Positions 1 to 10,001 of a DNA stretch of 64,000 bases are shown piece by piece. The notes below the pieces were generated by a model. The model saw nothing but the letters and a program-made list of their open reading frames with translations, was not told where the DNA came from and did no database searches. The stretch is taken from positions 248,001 through 312,000 of the forward strand of contig CAVXOW010000006.1 of assembly GCA_963763485.1 (NCBI GenBank), given 5' to 3'. The DNA comes from CAWCKS01 sp963763485 (lineage in GTDB: Bacteria > Pseudomonadota > Alphaproteobacteria > Rhizobiales > Xanthobacteraceae). The position numbers and the translations under genes were made by a program. How positions within the stretch are numbered: the first letter of the stretch is position 1; the number at the start of each line of letters is the position of its first letter.

Positions 1-217
1 TATGATTGCCTTTGTCGCGCAACGCCCCGATCACTGACAGGCCGTCCCGCTTCGGCAGCATGCGGTCGACGATCAGCACGTCGTAGTCGCCGTTCGCCGC
101 CAGCGACAGACCTTCCTCGCCATCGAAGGCCTGATCGGCAACATGGCCGACCTCGCGAAAGGCCTTCACAAGGTAGTCAGCGGAATCGCGATCGTCTTCT
201 ATGACCAGCAGACGCAT
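1..217 (-). CDS. OmpR-family response regulator, N-terminal part (runs off window)
   Basis: The 72 visible residues are the start of a CheY-like receiver domain. The acidic pair D8/D9 follows the first strand, and the phosphoacceptor is D51 in the motif IVDRMLPKRDG. ATG at 215-217 is the natural start because the conserved MRLLVIEDD strand begins there. The output domain lies outside the window, so membership of the OmpR/PhoB class is inferred from similarity to the full-length regulator at 10002-10673. It lies downstream of degP on the same strand, separated by about 300 bases with a possible terminator. A partner histidine kinase would be expected just outside the window. It is a second regulator, distinct from the FeuP-like one. 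Confidence 0.85.
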   Translation of the reverse strand, partial: MRLLVIEDDRDSADYLVKAFREVGHVADQAFDGEEGLSLAANGDYDVLIVDRMLPKRDGLSVIGALRDKGNH

Positions 218-324
218 GTTGGAGGCCAACTCAATCAAGGCGCACGTCACTCCGCTTCAGGATGGCGAAACGAGCCGTACCGCGCAAGCCACGCGCGGAA
301 CCCCGTCCGCCATGCTCACCCGGG

Positions 325-366
325 AAAAAGAGACGGGCGGCAAAGCTTGGGGGATCTCTGCCGCCC
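325..366 (-). terminator. Possible intrinsic terminator downstream of degP
   Basis: On the minus strand the arms GGGCGGCA (359-366 read in reverse) and TGCCGCCC (335-342) form an 8-bp perfect stem with a 16-nt loop. The stem is followed after a few bases by a run of five T (326-330). It lies about 150 bases past the degP stop and before the next response regulator. The rest of 218-515 shows no credible gene. The long loop lowers confidence. Confidence 0.4.
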
Positions 367-515
367 GCCACGCACCTTCCGGCGGAGGGGGGCTATATCC
401 ACCGGAAGAGCAAGCGGTGGGGACGAGTTTTGGGCTCGCCCCCAGGGAAGGGACCGTCGGCGGGGGCGACATATGCCGGCGAGCCATTCCCAATTTATGA
501 ACTCCCTGCCGCCAA

Positions 516-2088
516 TCAACCTTGCCCCAGGGGGAGCGCGACAAAGCGTGACTGGTCGCCCGAGCGAACGCGCATCAGGACACTGTTCTTCTTGTCTGAA
601 CGCGCGCTGGCGAGCGCGTCGCGAACGTCGGTCGGCGTGCTAACCTCTTTGCCGGCGACCTCGAGAATGACGTCACCTTGCTTGAAACCGCGCTCGCTGG
701 CCGGGCCGTTGGGATCGACGTTTGTCACCACGACTCCCTGCTTGCCGGCGCCCGCGACGCTCGCCGCCGGCGCGACCGACAGGCCGAGCTTGCCGACATC
801 GGTTCCACGCGTTGCCGCGGGGCCGTTGTCGTTGTCAGTGTCGGCGCGTGCCTGCGTACTGTTCGGCAACGTGCCGAGCGTGAGGTCGAGGGTCTTGTCC
901 TGGCCCTTGTGCAGGACATTGAGCTTGACCGCGCTGCCCGGTGCGAAGCCACCGATCGTGCGGGCGAGGTCGCGCGCGTCGTGCACGGGCTGGCCGTTGA
1001 CGCCGGTGATCACGTCGCCGGATTCGATGCCTGCGTTCGCCGCCGGACCGTTTGCTTGCGGTTCGGCAACCAGCGCGCCTTCCGGCTTCTTCATGCCGAG
1101 GCTGTCGGCGATGTCGGGCGTGACCGTCTGGATCTGCACACCGATCCAGCCGCGGCTGACCGAGCCCTTGTCCTTGAGCTGTGCCACCACCGACTTCACA
1201 GTCGACGCGGGGATCGAGAAGGCGATGCCAACGCTACCGCCGGACGGCGAGAAGATCGCCGTGTTTACACCCATCACCTCACCATCCATGTTGAACGAGG
1301 GGCCGCCGGAGTTGCCCTTGTTCACCGGCGCATCGATCTGGATGAAATCGTCGTACGGGCCGTTGCCGATGTCGCGGCCCCGTGCCGAGACGATGCCGGC
1401 GGTGACGGTGCCGCCGAGGCCAAACGGATTGCCGACCGCCAGCACCCAGTCGCCAATCCGCGGTTGACCGTCGGACAGCTTGGCAAATGCGAAGTCGCTG
1501 CGGCCCTCAACCTTGATCAAGGCAAGATCGGTGCGCTGGTCGGTGCCAATAACCTTGGCGTCGTAGGTCTTGCCGTCATCAGTCGTGACCGTCACCTTGT
1601 CGGCGCCGTCGACGACGTGGTTGTTGGTGACGGCGAAACCATCGGCCGAGATGAAGAAGCCGGAACCCTGACCGGTCACCTGGCGCGGGCCGCGAAAGCC
1701 CGGCATGCCATCGGGACCGCCGAAGCGACGGAAGAAGCGTTCCATCGGCGAGCCGGGCGGGAACGGCGAGTCGTCGGAACGATCACTCGAGTTCGGCCTT
1801 CTCGCGGATGTTCACGCGGACCGAAATCACCGATGGTTTGACGCGCTCGACAATGTCGGCAAAGCCGACCGGACGCTGCACCTTGCCGACCTCAGTGGAG
1901 ACCTGGGCGTGCGCGGTCGAGGAGAACACATTTCCGCCTGGCAGGAACGAAGGCGCCAGCGCGAAGGCGCCGGCCGAGACACCACCGACCACCGTCGCCA
2001 TCAACGCAACCTTGCGCATGGACAGGAGCGAGCGGCGGGGTTGCAGGGATGCGGACGGGAAGGACAAAAGATCAGGGCGACGGAACAT
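516..2088 (-). CDS. degP: Do/DegP-family periplasmic serine endoprotease (one frameshift)
   Basis: HtrA-type protease and chaperone for misfolded envelope proteins. In order it has an N-terminal signal segment (RKVALMATVVGG...), a trypsin-like domain with His in TNNHVVDGAD, Asp in QRTDLALIKV and Ser in NKGNSGGPSF, then two PDZ domains. ATG at 2088 is preferred because GGAG lies 8 nt upstream; in-frame starts reach back to 2178. The frame breaks near 1783-1790: one frame ends at TGA after NIREKAELE, while the frame carrying SPFPPGSPMERFF resumes upstream of that stop. Removing one base (GCC[G]AAC) joins them. All catalytic residues are present, so a sequence error is likelier than inactivation. 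It is the last gene after cycHJKL, the order known from rhizobia. Confidence 0.9.
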
Positions 2089-2240
2089 CAATCTCATCTC
2101 CGGTTCGATGTCGGATTTTGGACGCAGGAACGGCGCCGCTTCGAGGGTGAAGATGGGATATCTGCCCTTACGCAGCACTGGCTGAGGAATTAATCTTTGG
2201 TAATGTCATTGCGACCACCTGACGCAGGGTCGCGGCCCGT

Positions 2241-2744
2241 TCAAGCGGCGTCGCCGGGTCTCTCGCGGCCCATGACGCGCGCAAGCTCCGCCTGTTCCTC
2301 ACTGCTGAGCCCCACAGCGTCGTTCTGGGACACGGCGCCGATCTCGTTTCCGCGTCGGCGTGCGTAAAGCACCAGCGCGATCGCGCCACCCGCCAGCGCC
2401 AGCGGGGGCAAGAGCCACAGCAGCACGGTATGCGGATTGAACGGCGGCTTCAGCAGCACGAAGGGACCGTAACGCGCCACAAGGAAATCGATGACCTGGG
2501 CATCGCTGTCGCCATGCGCAATGCGCTCGCGCACGAGCAGCCGCAAATCACGCGCCAGCGGTGCATCGGAATCGTCGATCGACTGGTTCTGGCACACCAT
2601 GCAGCGGAGCTGCTGCGATAGTGCACGCGCCCTTGCCTCCTGCTTCGCATCGCTCATGATCTCATCGGGCTGTACTGCGTGGCAAATCTTCGGTGCAAGC
2701 ACCAGCATCACAACAAGCACGATCAGCCCGATGAGCCGCATCAT
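2241..2744 (-). CDS. ccmH: Cytochrome c-type biogenesis protein CcmH/CycL
   Basis: Periplasmic membrane-anchored thiol protein of system I cytochrome c maturation that helps reduce apocytochrome c for haem ligation. A signal/anchor segment is followed by the family motif LRCMVCQNQ, with the redox Cys pair about residues 48 and 51, and a C-terminal membrane helix near residues 105-125. Length (about 167 aa) is typical. ATG at 2742-2744 touches the TGA of ccmF (TGATG), showing translational coupling; GTG at 2747 is an alternative. It ends the cycHJKL operon. Confidence 0.95.
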   Translation of the reverse strand: MMRLIGLIVLVVMLVLAPKICHAVQPDEIMSDAKQEARARALSQQLRCMVCQNQSIDDSDAPLARDLRLLVRERIAHGDSDAQVIDFLVARYGPFVLLKPPFNPHTVLLWLLPPLALAGGAIALVLYARRRGNEIGAVSQNDAVGLSSEEQAELARVMGRERPGDAA

Positions 2745-4726
2745 CACTCAGCTGCCTGCAACGATCGCCCAGCCTTCGCCGGCTGCGGCGCGCCGACTCG
2801 CAGGCGGCGGTCGGACAGCGACAACGCGCCGCCAAGCGCCATCACCACCGCGCCGAGCCAAATCAGCAGCACCAGCGGCTTGTAGTACATGCGCACGGCG
2901 ATCGAGCCATCGCCGTTGCGATCACCGAGCGAAATGTAGAGCTGGCTCAGGCCGCGACTCATCAGCGCCGCCTCGGTCGTCGACGAATCGCGCGTCGTGA
3001 AGGTTCGCCTCGACGGCATCATCGTGCCGATGTCGTCGCCATTGAGCCTGACTTTGAACGTCGAAACCGTGTCGCGGTAGTTCGAGCCCTGCTGTTGTGA
3101 AAAGCCAACCAATGTTGCCTCGTAGCCGCCAACCATCGCCGCATCGCCCGGCTGCATCGCCAGGATCTTCTCGCTATTCCAGGTCGTCTCGCAAACGATG
3201 CCCATCAGCGTCAGGCCGAGGCCGGCATGCGCAATCGCCGTGCCCCAGGTCGAACGCGGCAGGCCGCGAGCGCGCCGCAGCGTGATCTCGAGCGGACCGC
3301 GAAACAGCGCCGTGCGCGCCGCGAGATCGGTCAGCGCGCCGACAATGACGAAGACCGCAAGGCCGATCGCAAGCGGCGCAAGCACTGCCCCGCCCCACGT
3401 CCATGCCATCACGAAGGCCAGCGCGATCAGCGCGACAACGCCGGCGGCGATTAGGCGCTGTGCAGCGCCAAGCAGATCGCCGCGTTTCCAGGCCAGCAAC
3501 GGCCCGAAGGGTACGGCGACCAGCAGCGGCACGAATAGCGGGGCAAAGGTCAGGTTGAAGAACGGCGCGCCGACCGAAATTTTATCGCCGGTGATCACCT
3601 CGAGCACCAGTGGATAAAGCGTGCCAACCAGCACCGTGGCACACGCCGTCGTCAGGAACAGGTTGTTAAGCACCAGCGCACCTTCGCGCGAGATCGGTGC
3701 GAACAGGCCGCCTTGCGACAGCGACGAGGCGCGCCACGCGAACAGCGTCAGGCTGCCTCCGATGAAGGTCGCAAGAATTGCGAGAATGAAAACACCGCGA
3801 GTCGGGTCGGTCGCAAACGCGTGCACCGAGGTAAGCACGCCGCTGCGCACCAGAAAAGTGCCGAGCAACGACAGCGAAAAGGTGAGGATTGCCAGCAGGA
3901 CGGTCCAGACCTTCAGCGCGTTGCGCTTCTCCATCACCACGGCCGAATGCAACAGCGCGGTGCCGGCGAGCCACGGCATCAACGATGCGTTCTCGACCGG
4001 ATCCCAGAACCACCAGCCGCCCCAGCCCAGCTCGTAGTAGGCCCAGTACGAGCCCATCGCGATTCCCGTCGTCAGGAACATCCAGGCGAGCAGCGTCCAC
4101 GGCCTGACCCAGCGCGCCCACGCCGCGTCGATCCGTCCCTCGATCAGAGCGGCGATGGCAAACGAAAACGAGATCGAGAAACCGACATAGCCCAGATAGA
4201 GCATCGGTGGATGAATCGCGAGACCGATGTCCTGCAGCACCGGGTTGAGGTCGCGCCCCTCGATCGGCGGGTGCGCGAAGCGCAGGAACGGATTCGATGT
4301 GGTGAGGATGAACAGATAAAACGCGGACGCGATCCACGCCTGCACGGCGAGGACAAGCGCGCGCAAGGTCGACGGCAGATTGCTGCCGAACAATGCGACC
4401 AGCGCGCCGAACAGCGCGAGGATCAGCACCCACAGCAACATGGAGCCCTCGTGATTGCCCCACACGCCGGTGATTTTGTAGATCAGCGGCTTCAAGGAAT
4501 GCGAGTTCTCATAGACGTTGATGACGGAGAAATCCGACGTTACGTGGGCAGAGATCAACGCGCCGAACGAAGCCAGTGTGAACACGAATTGCACCGGCGC
4601 AGTCGACAGCGGGACGTTCATCAGCACGGGCTCACGCCGGCGGGCACCAACGAGCGGCACGATCGACTGCACCAGCGCCAGTGCCAGCGCGAGGATGAGT
4701 GCGAAATGGCCGGCCTCGACGATCAT
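2744..4726 (-). CDS. ccmF: Haem lyase subunit CcmF/CycK
   Basis: Large polytopic inner-membrane protein (660 aa) that works with CcmH and CcmI to attach haem to apocytochrome c. It contains the tryptophan-rich WWD signature of haem-handling proteins (GWGGWWFWDPVENASLMPWL) around residue 235 and many hydrophobic segments along its length. Conserved histidines, for example in AHPPIEGRDLNP and LAIHPPMLY, fit the periplasmic haem ligands. The start overlaps the ccmE stop by 4 bp (ATGA). Confidence 0.97.
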   Translation of the reverse strand: MIVEAGHFALILALALALVQSIVPLVGARRREPVLMNVPLSTAPVQFVFTLASFGALISAHVTSDFSVINVYENSHSLKPLIYKITGVWGNHEGSMLLWVLILALFGALVALFGSNLPSTLRALVLAVQAWIASAFYLFILTTSNPFLRFAHPPIEGRDLNPVLQDIGLAIHPPMLYLGYVGFSISFSFAIAALIEGRIDAAWARWVRPWTLLAWMFLTTGIAMGSYWAYYELGWGGWWFWDPVENASLMPWLAGTALLHSAVVMEKRNALKVWTVLLAILTFSLSLLGTFLVRSGVLTSVHAFATDPTRGVFILAILATFIGGSLTLFAWRASSLSQGGLFAPISREGALVLNNLFLTTACATVLVGTLYPLVLEVITGDKISVGAPFFNLTFAPLFVPLLVAVPFGPLLAWKRGDLLGAAQRLIAAGVVALIALAFVMAWTWGGAVLAPLAIGLAVFVIVGALTDLAARTALFRGPLEITLRRARGLPRSTWGTAIAHAGLGLTLMGIVCETTWNSEKILAMQPGDAAMVGGYEATLVGFSQQQGSNYRDTVSTFKVRLNGDDIGTMMPSRRTFTTRDSSTTEAALMSRGLSQLYISLGDRNGDGSIAVRMYYKPLVLLIWLGAVVMALGGALSLSDRRLRVGAPQPAKAGRSLQAAE

Positions 4727-5208
4727 CGCGATGGACCCTGTGAGCTTGCCGCCGCGGGCGTGCCGCCCTTGGCGTACTCGTCCTTCCAGTGCCCCTGCTT
4801 CTTCAAGGCGTCGGCAACGTCCTTCGGCATATAGGTTTCATCGTGCTTGGCGAGCACGGTGTCGGCGACAAAGGTGCCGCCGGCGTCAAGCTTGCCCTCG
4901 GTGACGACCCCCTGCCCTTCGCGAAACAGATCGGGCAGTGCGCCGCGGTAATTGACCGGGATTTTAGTGTTTCCGTCGGTGACGACAAAACCGACCTGGA
5001 GATTGTCGCCACGCGTCACCGAGCCCGGCAGTACCATGCCGCCAAGGCGAAACCGCGTGCCGGCCGCAATGCGCTTCTGCGTCACCTCGCTCGGTGTCGA
5101 GAAGAACACAATGGAGTCGCGCATCGCGTTGAGCACAAGGCCGACCGCGATGGCGAGCACCACCATCGCACTGCCGATCAGGACCAGGCGTCGCTGCTTG
5201 CGCGTCAT
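4723..5208 (-). CDS. ccmE: Periplasmic haem chaperone CcmE/CycJ
   Basis: Covalently binds haem and passes it to CcmF. The 161-aa protein has one N-terminal membrane helix (about residues 8-27), an OB-fold body, and the functional motif VLAKHDETYMP. Its His122 is the covalent haem-binding residue and Tyr126 an axial ligand. It lies 8 bases after ccmI and overlaps ccmF. Confidence 0.97.
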   Translation of the reverse strand: MTRKQRRLVLIGSAMVVLAIAVGLVLNAMRDSIVFFSTPSEVTQKRIAAGTRFRLGGMVLPGSVTRGDNLQVGFVVTDGNTKIPVNYRGALPDLFREGQGVVTEGKLDAGGTFVADTVLAKHDETYMPKDVADALKKQGHWKDEYAKGGTPAAASSQGPSR

Positions 5209-5216
5209 TTGGTTAT

Positions 5217-6320
5217 TTACCCTCCGAGCCCGAATTGCCTGAGCTGATCGTTCAGCGCCTGCAGGCGCGCGGGATCGCCGACAAACGCGCTTCGCGCGTC
5301 GCCGGCCGCGGCGATGGCCTTGTCGCGATCGCCGAGCACGAGATAAGCACGGATCAACCGCAGCCAGCCGTCGAAATCGCCACCATTATGCTTCAGCCGC
5401 GCCGCAAGGCGATCGACCATGCCGCGGATGAAAGCCGCGCGCTGTTCATCGCTCATCGATCTCGCGGAAGCGATGTCGTCATCGGGAATATCAGGTGCAA
5501 TCCGGCCGGTGAGATTTGCCAGCGCACGCTCAACGCCGGCGCGCCAGGCCGCATCGGGCGGCGCATCCTTCAACAAGGCCTGCCACGCCGTCATCGCCTC
5601 ATCACGGCGGCCATCCTGCTCGGCCGCAAGGCCAAGGAAGTAACGCGCCTTGACGTCACCCGGATCGAGGGTACGTGCGCGTTCGAATTCCGCCGTGGCT
5701 TCCGCGGTAATCACGCCGTTTGCCGCCGCTCCCATCGCTTCGCCGAGGTTCGCATGACGCGCTGCGGTCTCGCCATTGTAGATTAGCGCGTTGCGAAACG
5801 CGCGCACAGCGTCGTCGTAGCGCCCGAGCTTGAACAGGACCGGCGCCAGCACCTCCCAACCTCGACCGTCGCGCGGACTCTTCTCGAGGTGCTGCTCGAC
5901 CTGCGCCACGAGCTGATCGAGCGGGGCGTTGGCCGCAGGCACCGAGGGACTCGGCGCCGCTGCGACATCCGCCATGCCGGGCGAGCCGTAGTGCAAATAG
6001 AGCGCCACGGACAAGAGCGGCAGCACAACAAGAGCGATGGTTGCAACACCGCGCCGCAGGGAGGTCGAGGCCAGGGGCGGCGGGACTTCATCGAGCCGCG
6101 ATGCGGCCAGCAGCCTGCGCGAGACCTCGACGCGGGCAGCATCAGCCTCGGTAGCGCCGATGACTCCGTTCGCGAGATCGCGATCGACTTCCGCAAGCTG
6201 GTCGCGATAGATCGCGGCCTCCTGTCCCGTAGCCCGGCGCGACGGCGCACGGCTGAGCGGCCAGAGCACCGCGAAAGCGGCGACCAGCATCATCAGGCCG
6301 AGCACGAACCAAAGCGCCAT
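5217..6320 (-). CDS. ccmI: Cytochrome c biogenesis protein CcmI/CycH
   Basis: First gene of the cycHJKL operon. CcmI holds apocytochrome c for the haem lyase. The N-terminal membrane segment (LWFVLGLMMLVAAFAVLWPL) is followed by the family's cytoplasmic loop (AIYRDQLAEVDRDLANG), a second membrane helix near residues 94-110, and a TPR-rich periplasmic domain (ERARTLDPGDVKARYFLGLA). Length 367 aa is normal for rhizobial CycH. The 127 bases upstream, to the converging end of the next gene, should hold the operon promoter, but no clear consensus was seen. Confidence 0.94.
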   Translation of the reverse strand: MALWFVLGLMMLVAAFAVLWPLSRAPSRRATGQEAAIYRDQLAEVDRDLANGVIGATEADAARVEVSRRLLAASRLDEVPPPLASTSLRRGVATIALVVLPLLSVALYLHYGSPGMADVAAAPSPSVPAANAPLDQLVAQVEQHLEKSPRDGRGWEVLAPVLFKLGRYDDAVRAFRNALIYNGETAARHANLGEAMGAAANGVITAEATAEFERARTLDPGDVKARYFLGLAAEQDGRRDEAMTAWQALLKDAPPDAAWRAGVERALANLTGRIAPDIPDDDIASARSMSDEQRAAFIRGMVDRLAARLKHNGGDFDGWLRLIRAYLVLGDRDKAIAAAGDARSAFVGDPARLQALNDQLRQFGLGG

Positions 6321-6447
6321 CCAGGGAGTTCCGATCGCAAATATCAGCTCAAATCAAGGCAAAGACGCGTGCGTTACACCATGAGCGACGGCCTGACGCA
6401 ATTGACAATAATCAAGCGATCGTGAGCTTCGGACAGCGGTCGGCCGT

Positions 6448-7872
6448 TCAGGCAGAACGCGAGGATTTTCGTTCGCCGGCCAGCGCGACTTCGGCCGCCT
6501 TGGTCATCAGGGTTGCATAGTCGTGCCCAAAGATCGTCTCGCAGAAGCGGATCGCGAGCTCTGCCTGGGCGTGACGGAATGCACGCACTTTGGCATCGGA
6601 GTGGCGCAGGGATTCGACGAGCGCCTCGGTTGCGGATTCCAGATAGTGCTGCAACTCGGAAAACGATCGCAACGTAACCTCGCTGATGGCAAGCTCGCTG
6701 GCATAGTTCCGGCAGGTGATGACGAACTTGACCAACGCCACCGTCTCATCGGCCTCGCCGGCGTCGAGCCGGGCGCCGGCGATAATGTCCTTGTCGGAGC
6801 GATGCCGCAGCAGCCGCCGCACCCGCCCCGGCACGCTCTCGAGCTCCGAGGTAAGCGCGTTCGATATCTCGGCACGGATCGATGACAGCTGCCGGCCCCA
6901 TTGCGAGTCCGACCGGAAGCCGAGCTCAGAGCGCAAATCGCGCACGCCGTCGTGCAGCGACTTGAGCTGATGGGCGCTGCGGTCGAACTGACCGCGCTTG
7001 ATCTCGGTACGCAACTCATCAACGAGCATGGCAAGGTCATAGAGCGCCATGCTGACGGCAAGCCCGTAAGGTGTCGCCGCCACCCGGCTCTCTTCATCGG
7101 ACGACGCAAAGCTTGTGGCGAGCCGAATGATCTGCCATGGCGACGTCATCCGCTGCATGATCGTGGAGATGACGAATGGCAACACTTGGGGGTTCTGCAG
7201 CGACGGCAGCTCAATGATCTGGGCTTTGATCGAGCCGACCTGGCTGTCGCCGAAGCTGCTCATGATGCGCGGGATGCGCGAACGAAAGGTCTCGATCGCC
7301 TCACGATTGGCGAGGATCGTCTGAACCGACGGCAGATCCTCGACCACCGTCGGTGAGCCCACCCGGCCTAGCGCGCGCTGCCGATCGCCGCCTTGCGATT
7401 TCGGCGAGATCAGCTCGCCGATTGCGTCGGCTGCGGCGAGCTGAAAGCGGCGCAGGACCTGCTCCATTTCGCTGGCGCGACCTTCCTGCTTTGCCGAGCC
7501 GAAGGCGTCGCGAAAGGCCTCTGCTTCCTTAGGAAGAGCGGTCTGATTCAGCCAGGTCCAGATCGGACCGATTGATGACCGCTTGATTTGGCCTGGACGG
7601 ACATTGTCGCCATCGAGCAGGAACGGCTCAAGCACACTAAAGACGGCCCGCTGAAGTTCATCAAGGCGCGGCCTGTCATCGGAGTCCGACTTGCGAACAA
7701 CCTTGCGCAATTCGCCGAGCACGATCTCGGCCACCGCCGTGTCCTCGCCTCGTGCAAGAACCTTCTCAAACTCGCTGGTGAGCAACGCCAGTGTCTTCGG
7801 CGGAAGCTGCCGGAAAAAATCCTGCAACCGCTCGGCCCGACTGCCTGGTTTTCGTTGCTGCTGCTCCACCAC
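6448..7872 (-). CDS. Hypothetical helical protein
   Basis: 474 residues, no recognised domain. It looks soluble and almost wholly alpha-helical, with no signal peptide and no membrane segment. The N-terminal region (RAERLQDFFRQLPPKTLALL) resembles helical bundle proteins, and charged heptad-like helices occur near residues 285-330. It sits on the same strand between the lipoprotein gene and ccmI but over 100 bases from each, so operon membership is unclear. Codon use and GC-rich third positions support real coding. Function unknown. Confidence 0.75.
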   Translation of the reverse strand: MVEQQQRKPGSRAERLQDFFRQLPPKTLALLTSEFEKVLARGEDTAVAEIVLGELRKVVRKSDSDDRPRLDELQRAVFSVLEPFLLDGDNVRPGQIKRSSIGPIWTWLNQTALPKEAEAFRDAFGSAKQEGRASEMEQVLRRFQLAAADAIGELISPKSQGGDRQRALGRVGSPTVVEDLPSVQTILANREAIETFRSRIPRIMSSFGDSQVGSIKAQIIELPSLQNPQVLPFVISTIMQRMTSPWQIIRLATSFASSDEESRVAATPYGLAVSMALYDLAMLVDELRTEIKRGQFDRSAHQLKSLHDGVRDLRSELGFRSDSQWGRQLSSIRAEISNALTSELESVPGRVRRLLRHRSDKDIIAGARLDAGEADETVALVKFVITCRNYASELAISEVTLRSFSELQHYLESATEALVESLRHSDAKVRAFRHAQAELAIRFCETIFGHDYATLMTKAAEVALAGERKSSRSA

Positions 7873-7991
7873 GTGTCGACCCCGCGCGCCGAGGAGGCCC
7901 TCCCAAGGGCGGAGGTGCCTTCGAAGCTCGCTCAGAGGGCGGTCTTAGCAGGCGCGGCGTTAAGATCGCGTTGAGAATTGGTATCGGGGCA

Positions 7992-8477
7992 CTAGCTGAT
8001 CGCGGTCCAGGTCCCGTCGCCATTCCGGCAAGCGGTCCCCCGGGCGATCTGTGGCCGGGAATCGAGGTAAACGGTGTGAGTATAGCCGCGGCATTGCAGC
8101 CCCCGCTGCATATAGGCCGGCCCCGGAACGATGCTGCCGTGGCGGCCGGAGCTCGGATTGCGCCAGCCAACCGGGGCTCCCGGCGCACCCTGCTCCAGCG
8201 CGTCGATTTGCGCCTGGTAGGCCAGCCGACGATCCTCGTCGTCCATTGCCGCCCCGATGCGGTTGCCGATCAACCCGCCAATAGCCGCTCCGGCGACCGC
8301 AGCGGCGACCCGGTCGCCGGCAGTGCCGCCAATGGTCGATCCAATCAACGCGCCTGAGAGCGCGCCAAGGGCGGTTCCCGTACCCTCCTTTGGCCCGCTG
8401 CCGAAACGATCCGCGCTGGCGCAACCGCCAAGCGCAATCGCCGCGCCGAGGGCAACGGCCTTGCCAATTTTCAACAT
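7992..8477 (-). CDS. Glycine-zipper outer-membrane lipoprotein (17-kDa antigen-like)
   Basis: ATG at 8475-8477 is chosen because it begins a classic lipoprotein signal, MLKIGKAVALGAAIALGGCA, with lipobox LGGC. The mature part carries a glycine zipper (GALSGALIGSTIGG, GAAIGGLIGNRIGAAMDDED) typical of the Rickettsia 17-kDa surface antigen family, then a tail with CRGYTHTVYLDSRPQ. Such proteins are associated with the outer membrane. The upstream in-frame extension to 8561 is probably untranslated. It lies 87 bases after the feuQ stop on the same strand. Confidence 0.85.
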   Translation of the reverse strand: MLKIGKAVALGAAIALGGCASADRFGSGPKEGTGTALGALSGALIGSTIGGTAGDRVAAAVAGAAIGGLIGNRIGAAMDDEDRRLAYQAQIDALEQGAPGAPVGWRNPSSGRHGSIVPGPAYMQRGLQCRGYTHTVYLDSRPQIARGTACRNGDGTWTAIS

Positions 8478-8564
8478 GATTGACCCACCCGGCCGTATAC
8501 TCGTCGATGATGCGCAGCGCCGAGCCCCAGTGATCCAATGAATGGGGCGAAGGTGGGGCACGGT

Positions 8565-9962
8565 TCAGCCGGCGGGCAGGATGAGTTCGGCGCGAAGCCC
8601 GCCGATTGGCGCGGTGCCGAGCGTCAGGCTACCCCGATAGAGCGCGGCCAGTTCGCTGACGATCGACAGCCCGAGGCCCGAGCCCGGCTTCGTCTCGTCG
8701 AGCCGCTGGCCACGTTGCGCAACCTGCGCCCGCTCGGCGGGCGAAAGCCCCGGCCCGTCGTCATCGACGATGATTCGCACCGTCGCGTTTTCAGGATCGT
8801 CCGGCTGCCGTTCCAGGATCACCTCGACCAGCACCTGTGAGCGCGACCATTTGCAAGCGTTGTCGATCAGGTTGCCGACCATTTCTTCGAGGTCCTGACG
8901 CTCGCCGCGAAAGGTCGCCGGCTGATGAATCTGGACTTCGATGTCGGCGTTGCGATGGATTTTCTCCATTGTCCGATGCAAGGCATCGACGACGGTGGTG
9001 ACATCGGTCAGCGTCGTTACCGCGGTGAGCCGCGCGGCGATCCGCGCCCGTTCGAGATGGTGAGCGACCTGGTCGCGCATCATGTCGGCCTGTTCAAGCA
9101 CCTTCAGCGCGAATGGCTCGTCGCGGTGTGCCGACGCCTCATTGACGATTACGGACAACGGCGTCTTGACCGCGTGCGCGAGATTGCCGACGTGGGTCCG
9201 GGCGCGCTCGACGATCTCCTTATTGGCATCCAGCAGCGCGTTGGTCTCGCGCGCCAACGGCGCGATCTCGACCGGAAACACGCCCTCGAGCCGTTCGGCG
9301 TGGCCAGAGCGGATTGCGGCAAGCCCGGCCGTTATGCGCTTCAGTGGAGCGAGCCCGAAGCGGACCTGGAACAGCGTCGTCAGTAACAAGCCGATGGTCA
9401 ACGCGACAAAAGTGCCGAACAGATAATAGTCGAAGGTCCGGGTTTCCTCGAAGATTTCCGATGCGTCGCCGGCGACGGTAACGTTGTAGCGGCCGTCGGT
9501 GCCGAGATCGACTGGGCGTTCGACCACGCGCAATTGCTGGTCCTCGGGGCCGACCACGTAGCCGAGCCGCAGGCCTGCAGCGTTCAGCTCGATGCCCTGC
9601 TCTTCGAGTTTCGGCAGCTTACGATCCCACAGCGATCGAGAGGAGCGCACCTCCGGCTTTCGCGAGTCGAGCCGCGTGATCTGCCAGTACCAGCCCGACA
9701 GGGGCAGTTCGAACAGCGGCTCGCCAAGTGCCTGCGAGGTCTTGTCGTCGGCGTCGCCCGGCGGCGGCACGACTTCAGCAATCAGAGTGCGCAGATAAAG
9801 ATTGAGGCGTCGATCGAACGACCGTTCGACCGCCTGCCGATACACCGACGACAGTGCAAAGCCGGTGAGAATGAGGATCACGAACACCCAGGCGGCGGCC
9901 GACATAAAGAGTCGCGTCGCGAGCGAGCTGGTGCCGTTTTGCTTGCGGAATTCGTTGGCCAT
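8565..9962 (-). CDS. feuQ: Sensor histidine kinase, FeuQ-like
   Basis: Membrane sensor of the FeuP/FeuQ pair. It has a transmembrane helix near residues 20-42, a periplasmic domain, a second helix near 180-200, a HAMP linker, a dimerisation segment with the phosphorylated His in VGNLAHAVKTPLS, an N-box (MVGNLIDNACKWSR) and G-boxes (DDDGPGLSPAE, GSGLGLSIV). The PhoQ-like HAVKTP H-box fits the family. Start at ATG 9962 is preferred over GTG 9980. It lies 39 bases after feuP, so co-transcription is likely. In Sinorhizobium, FeuPQ controls genes for cyclic glucan export and low-osmolarity growth; the target here is inference. Confidence 0.88.
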   Translation of the reverse strand: MANEFRKQNGTSSLATRLFMSAAAWVFVILILTGFALSSVYRQAVERSFDRRLNLYLRTLIAEVVPPPGDADDKTSQALGEPLFELPLSGWYWQITRLDSRKPEVRSSRSLWDRKLPKLEEQGIELNAAGLRLGYVVGPEDQQLRVVERPVDLGTDGRYNVTVAGDASEIFEETRTFDYYLFGTFVALTIGLLLTTLFQVRFGLAPLKRITAGLAAIRSGHAERLEGVFPVEIAPLARETNALLDANKEIVERARTHVGNLAHAVKTPLSVIVNEASAHRDEPFALKVLEQADMMRDQVAHHLERARIAARLTAVTTLTDVTTVVDALHRTMEKIHRNADIEVQIHQPATFRGERQDLEEMVGNLIDNACKWSRSQVLVEVILERQPDDPENATVRIIVDDDGPGLSPAERAQVAQRGQRLDETKPGSGLGLSIVSELAALYRGSLTLGTAPIGGLRAELILPAG

Positions 9963-10001
9963 CGCCGTGCAGTCTAGCACGAACCAGGGGCGTAAGCGGT
10001 G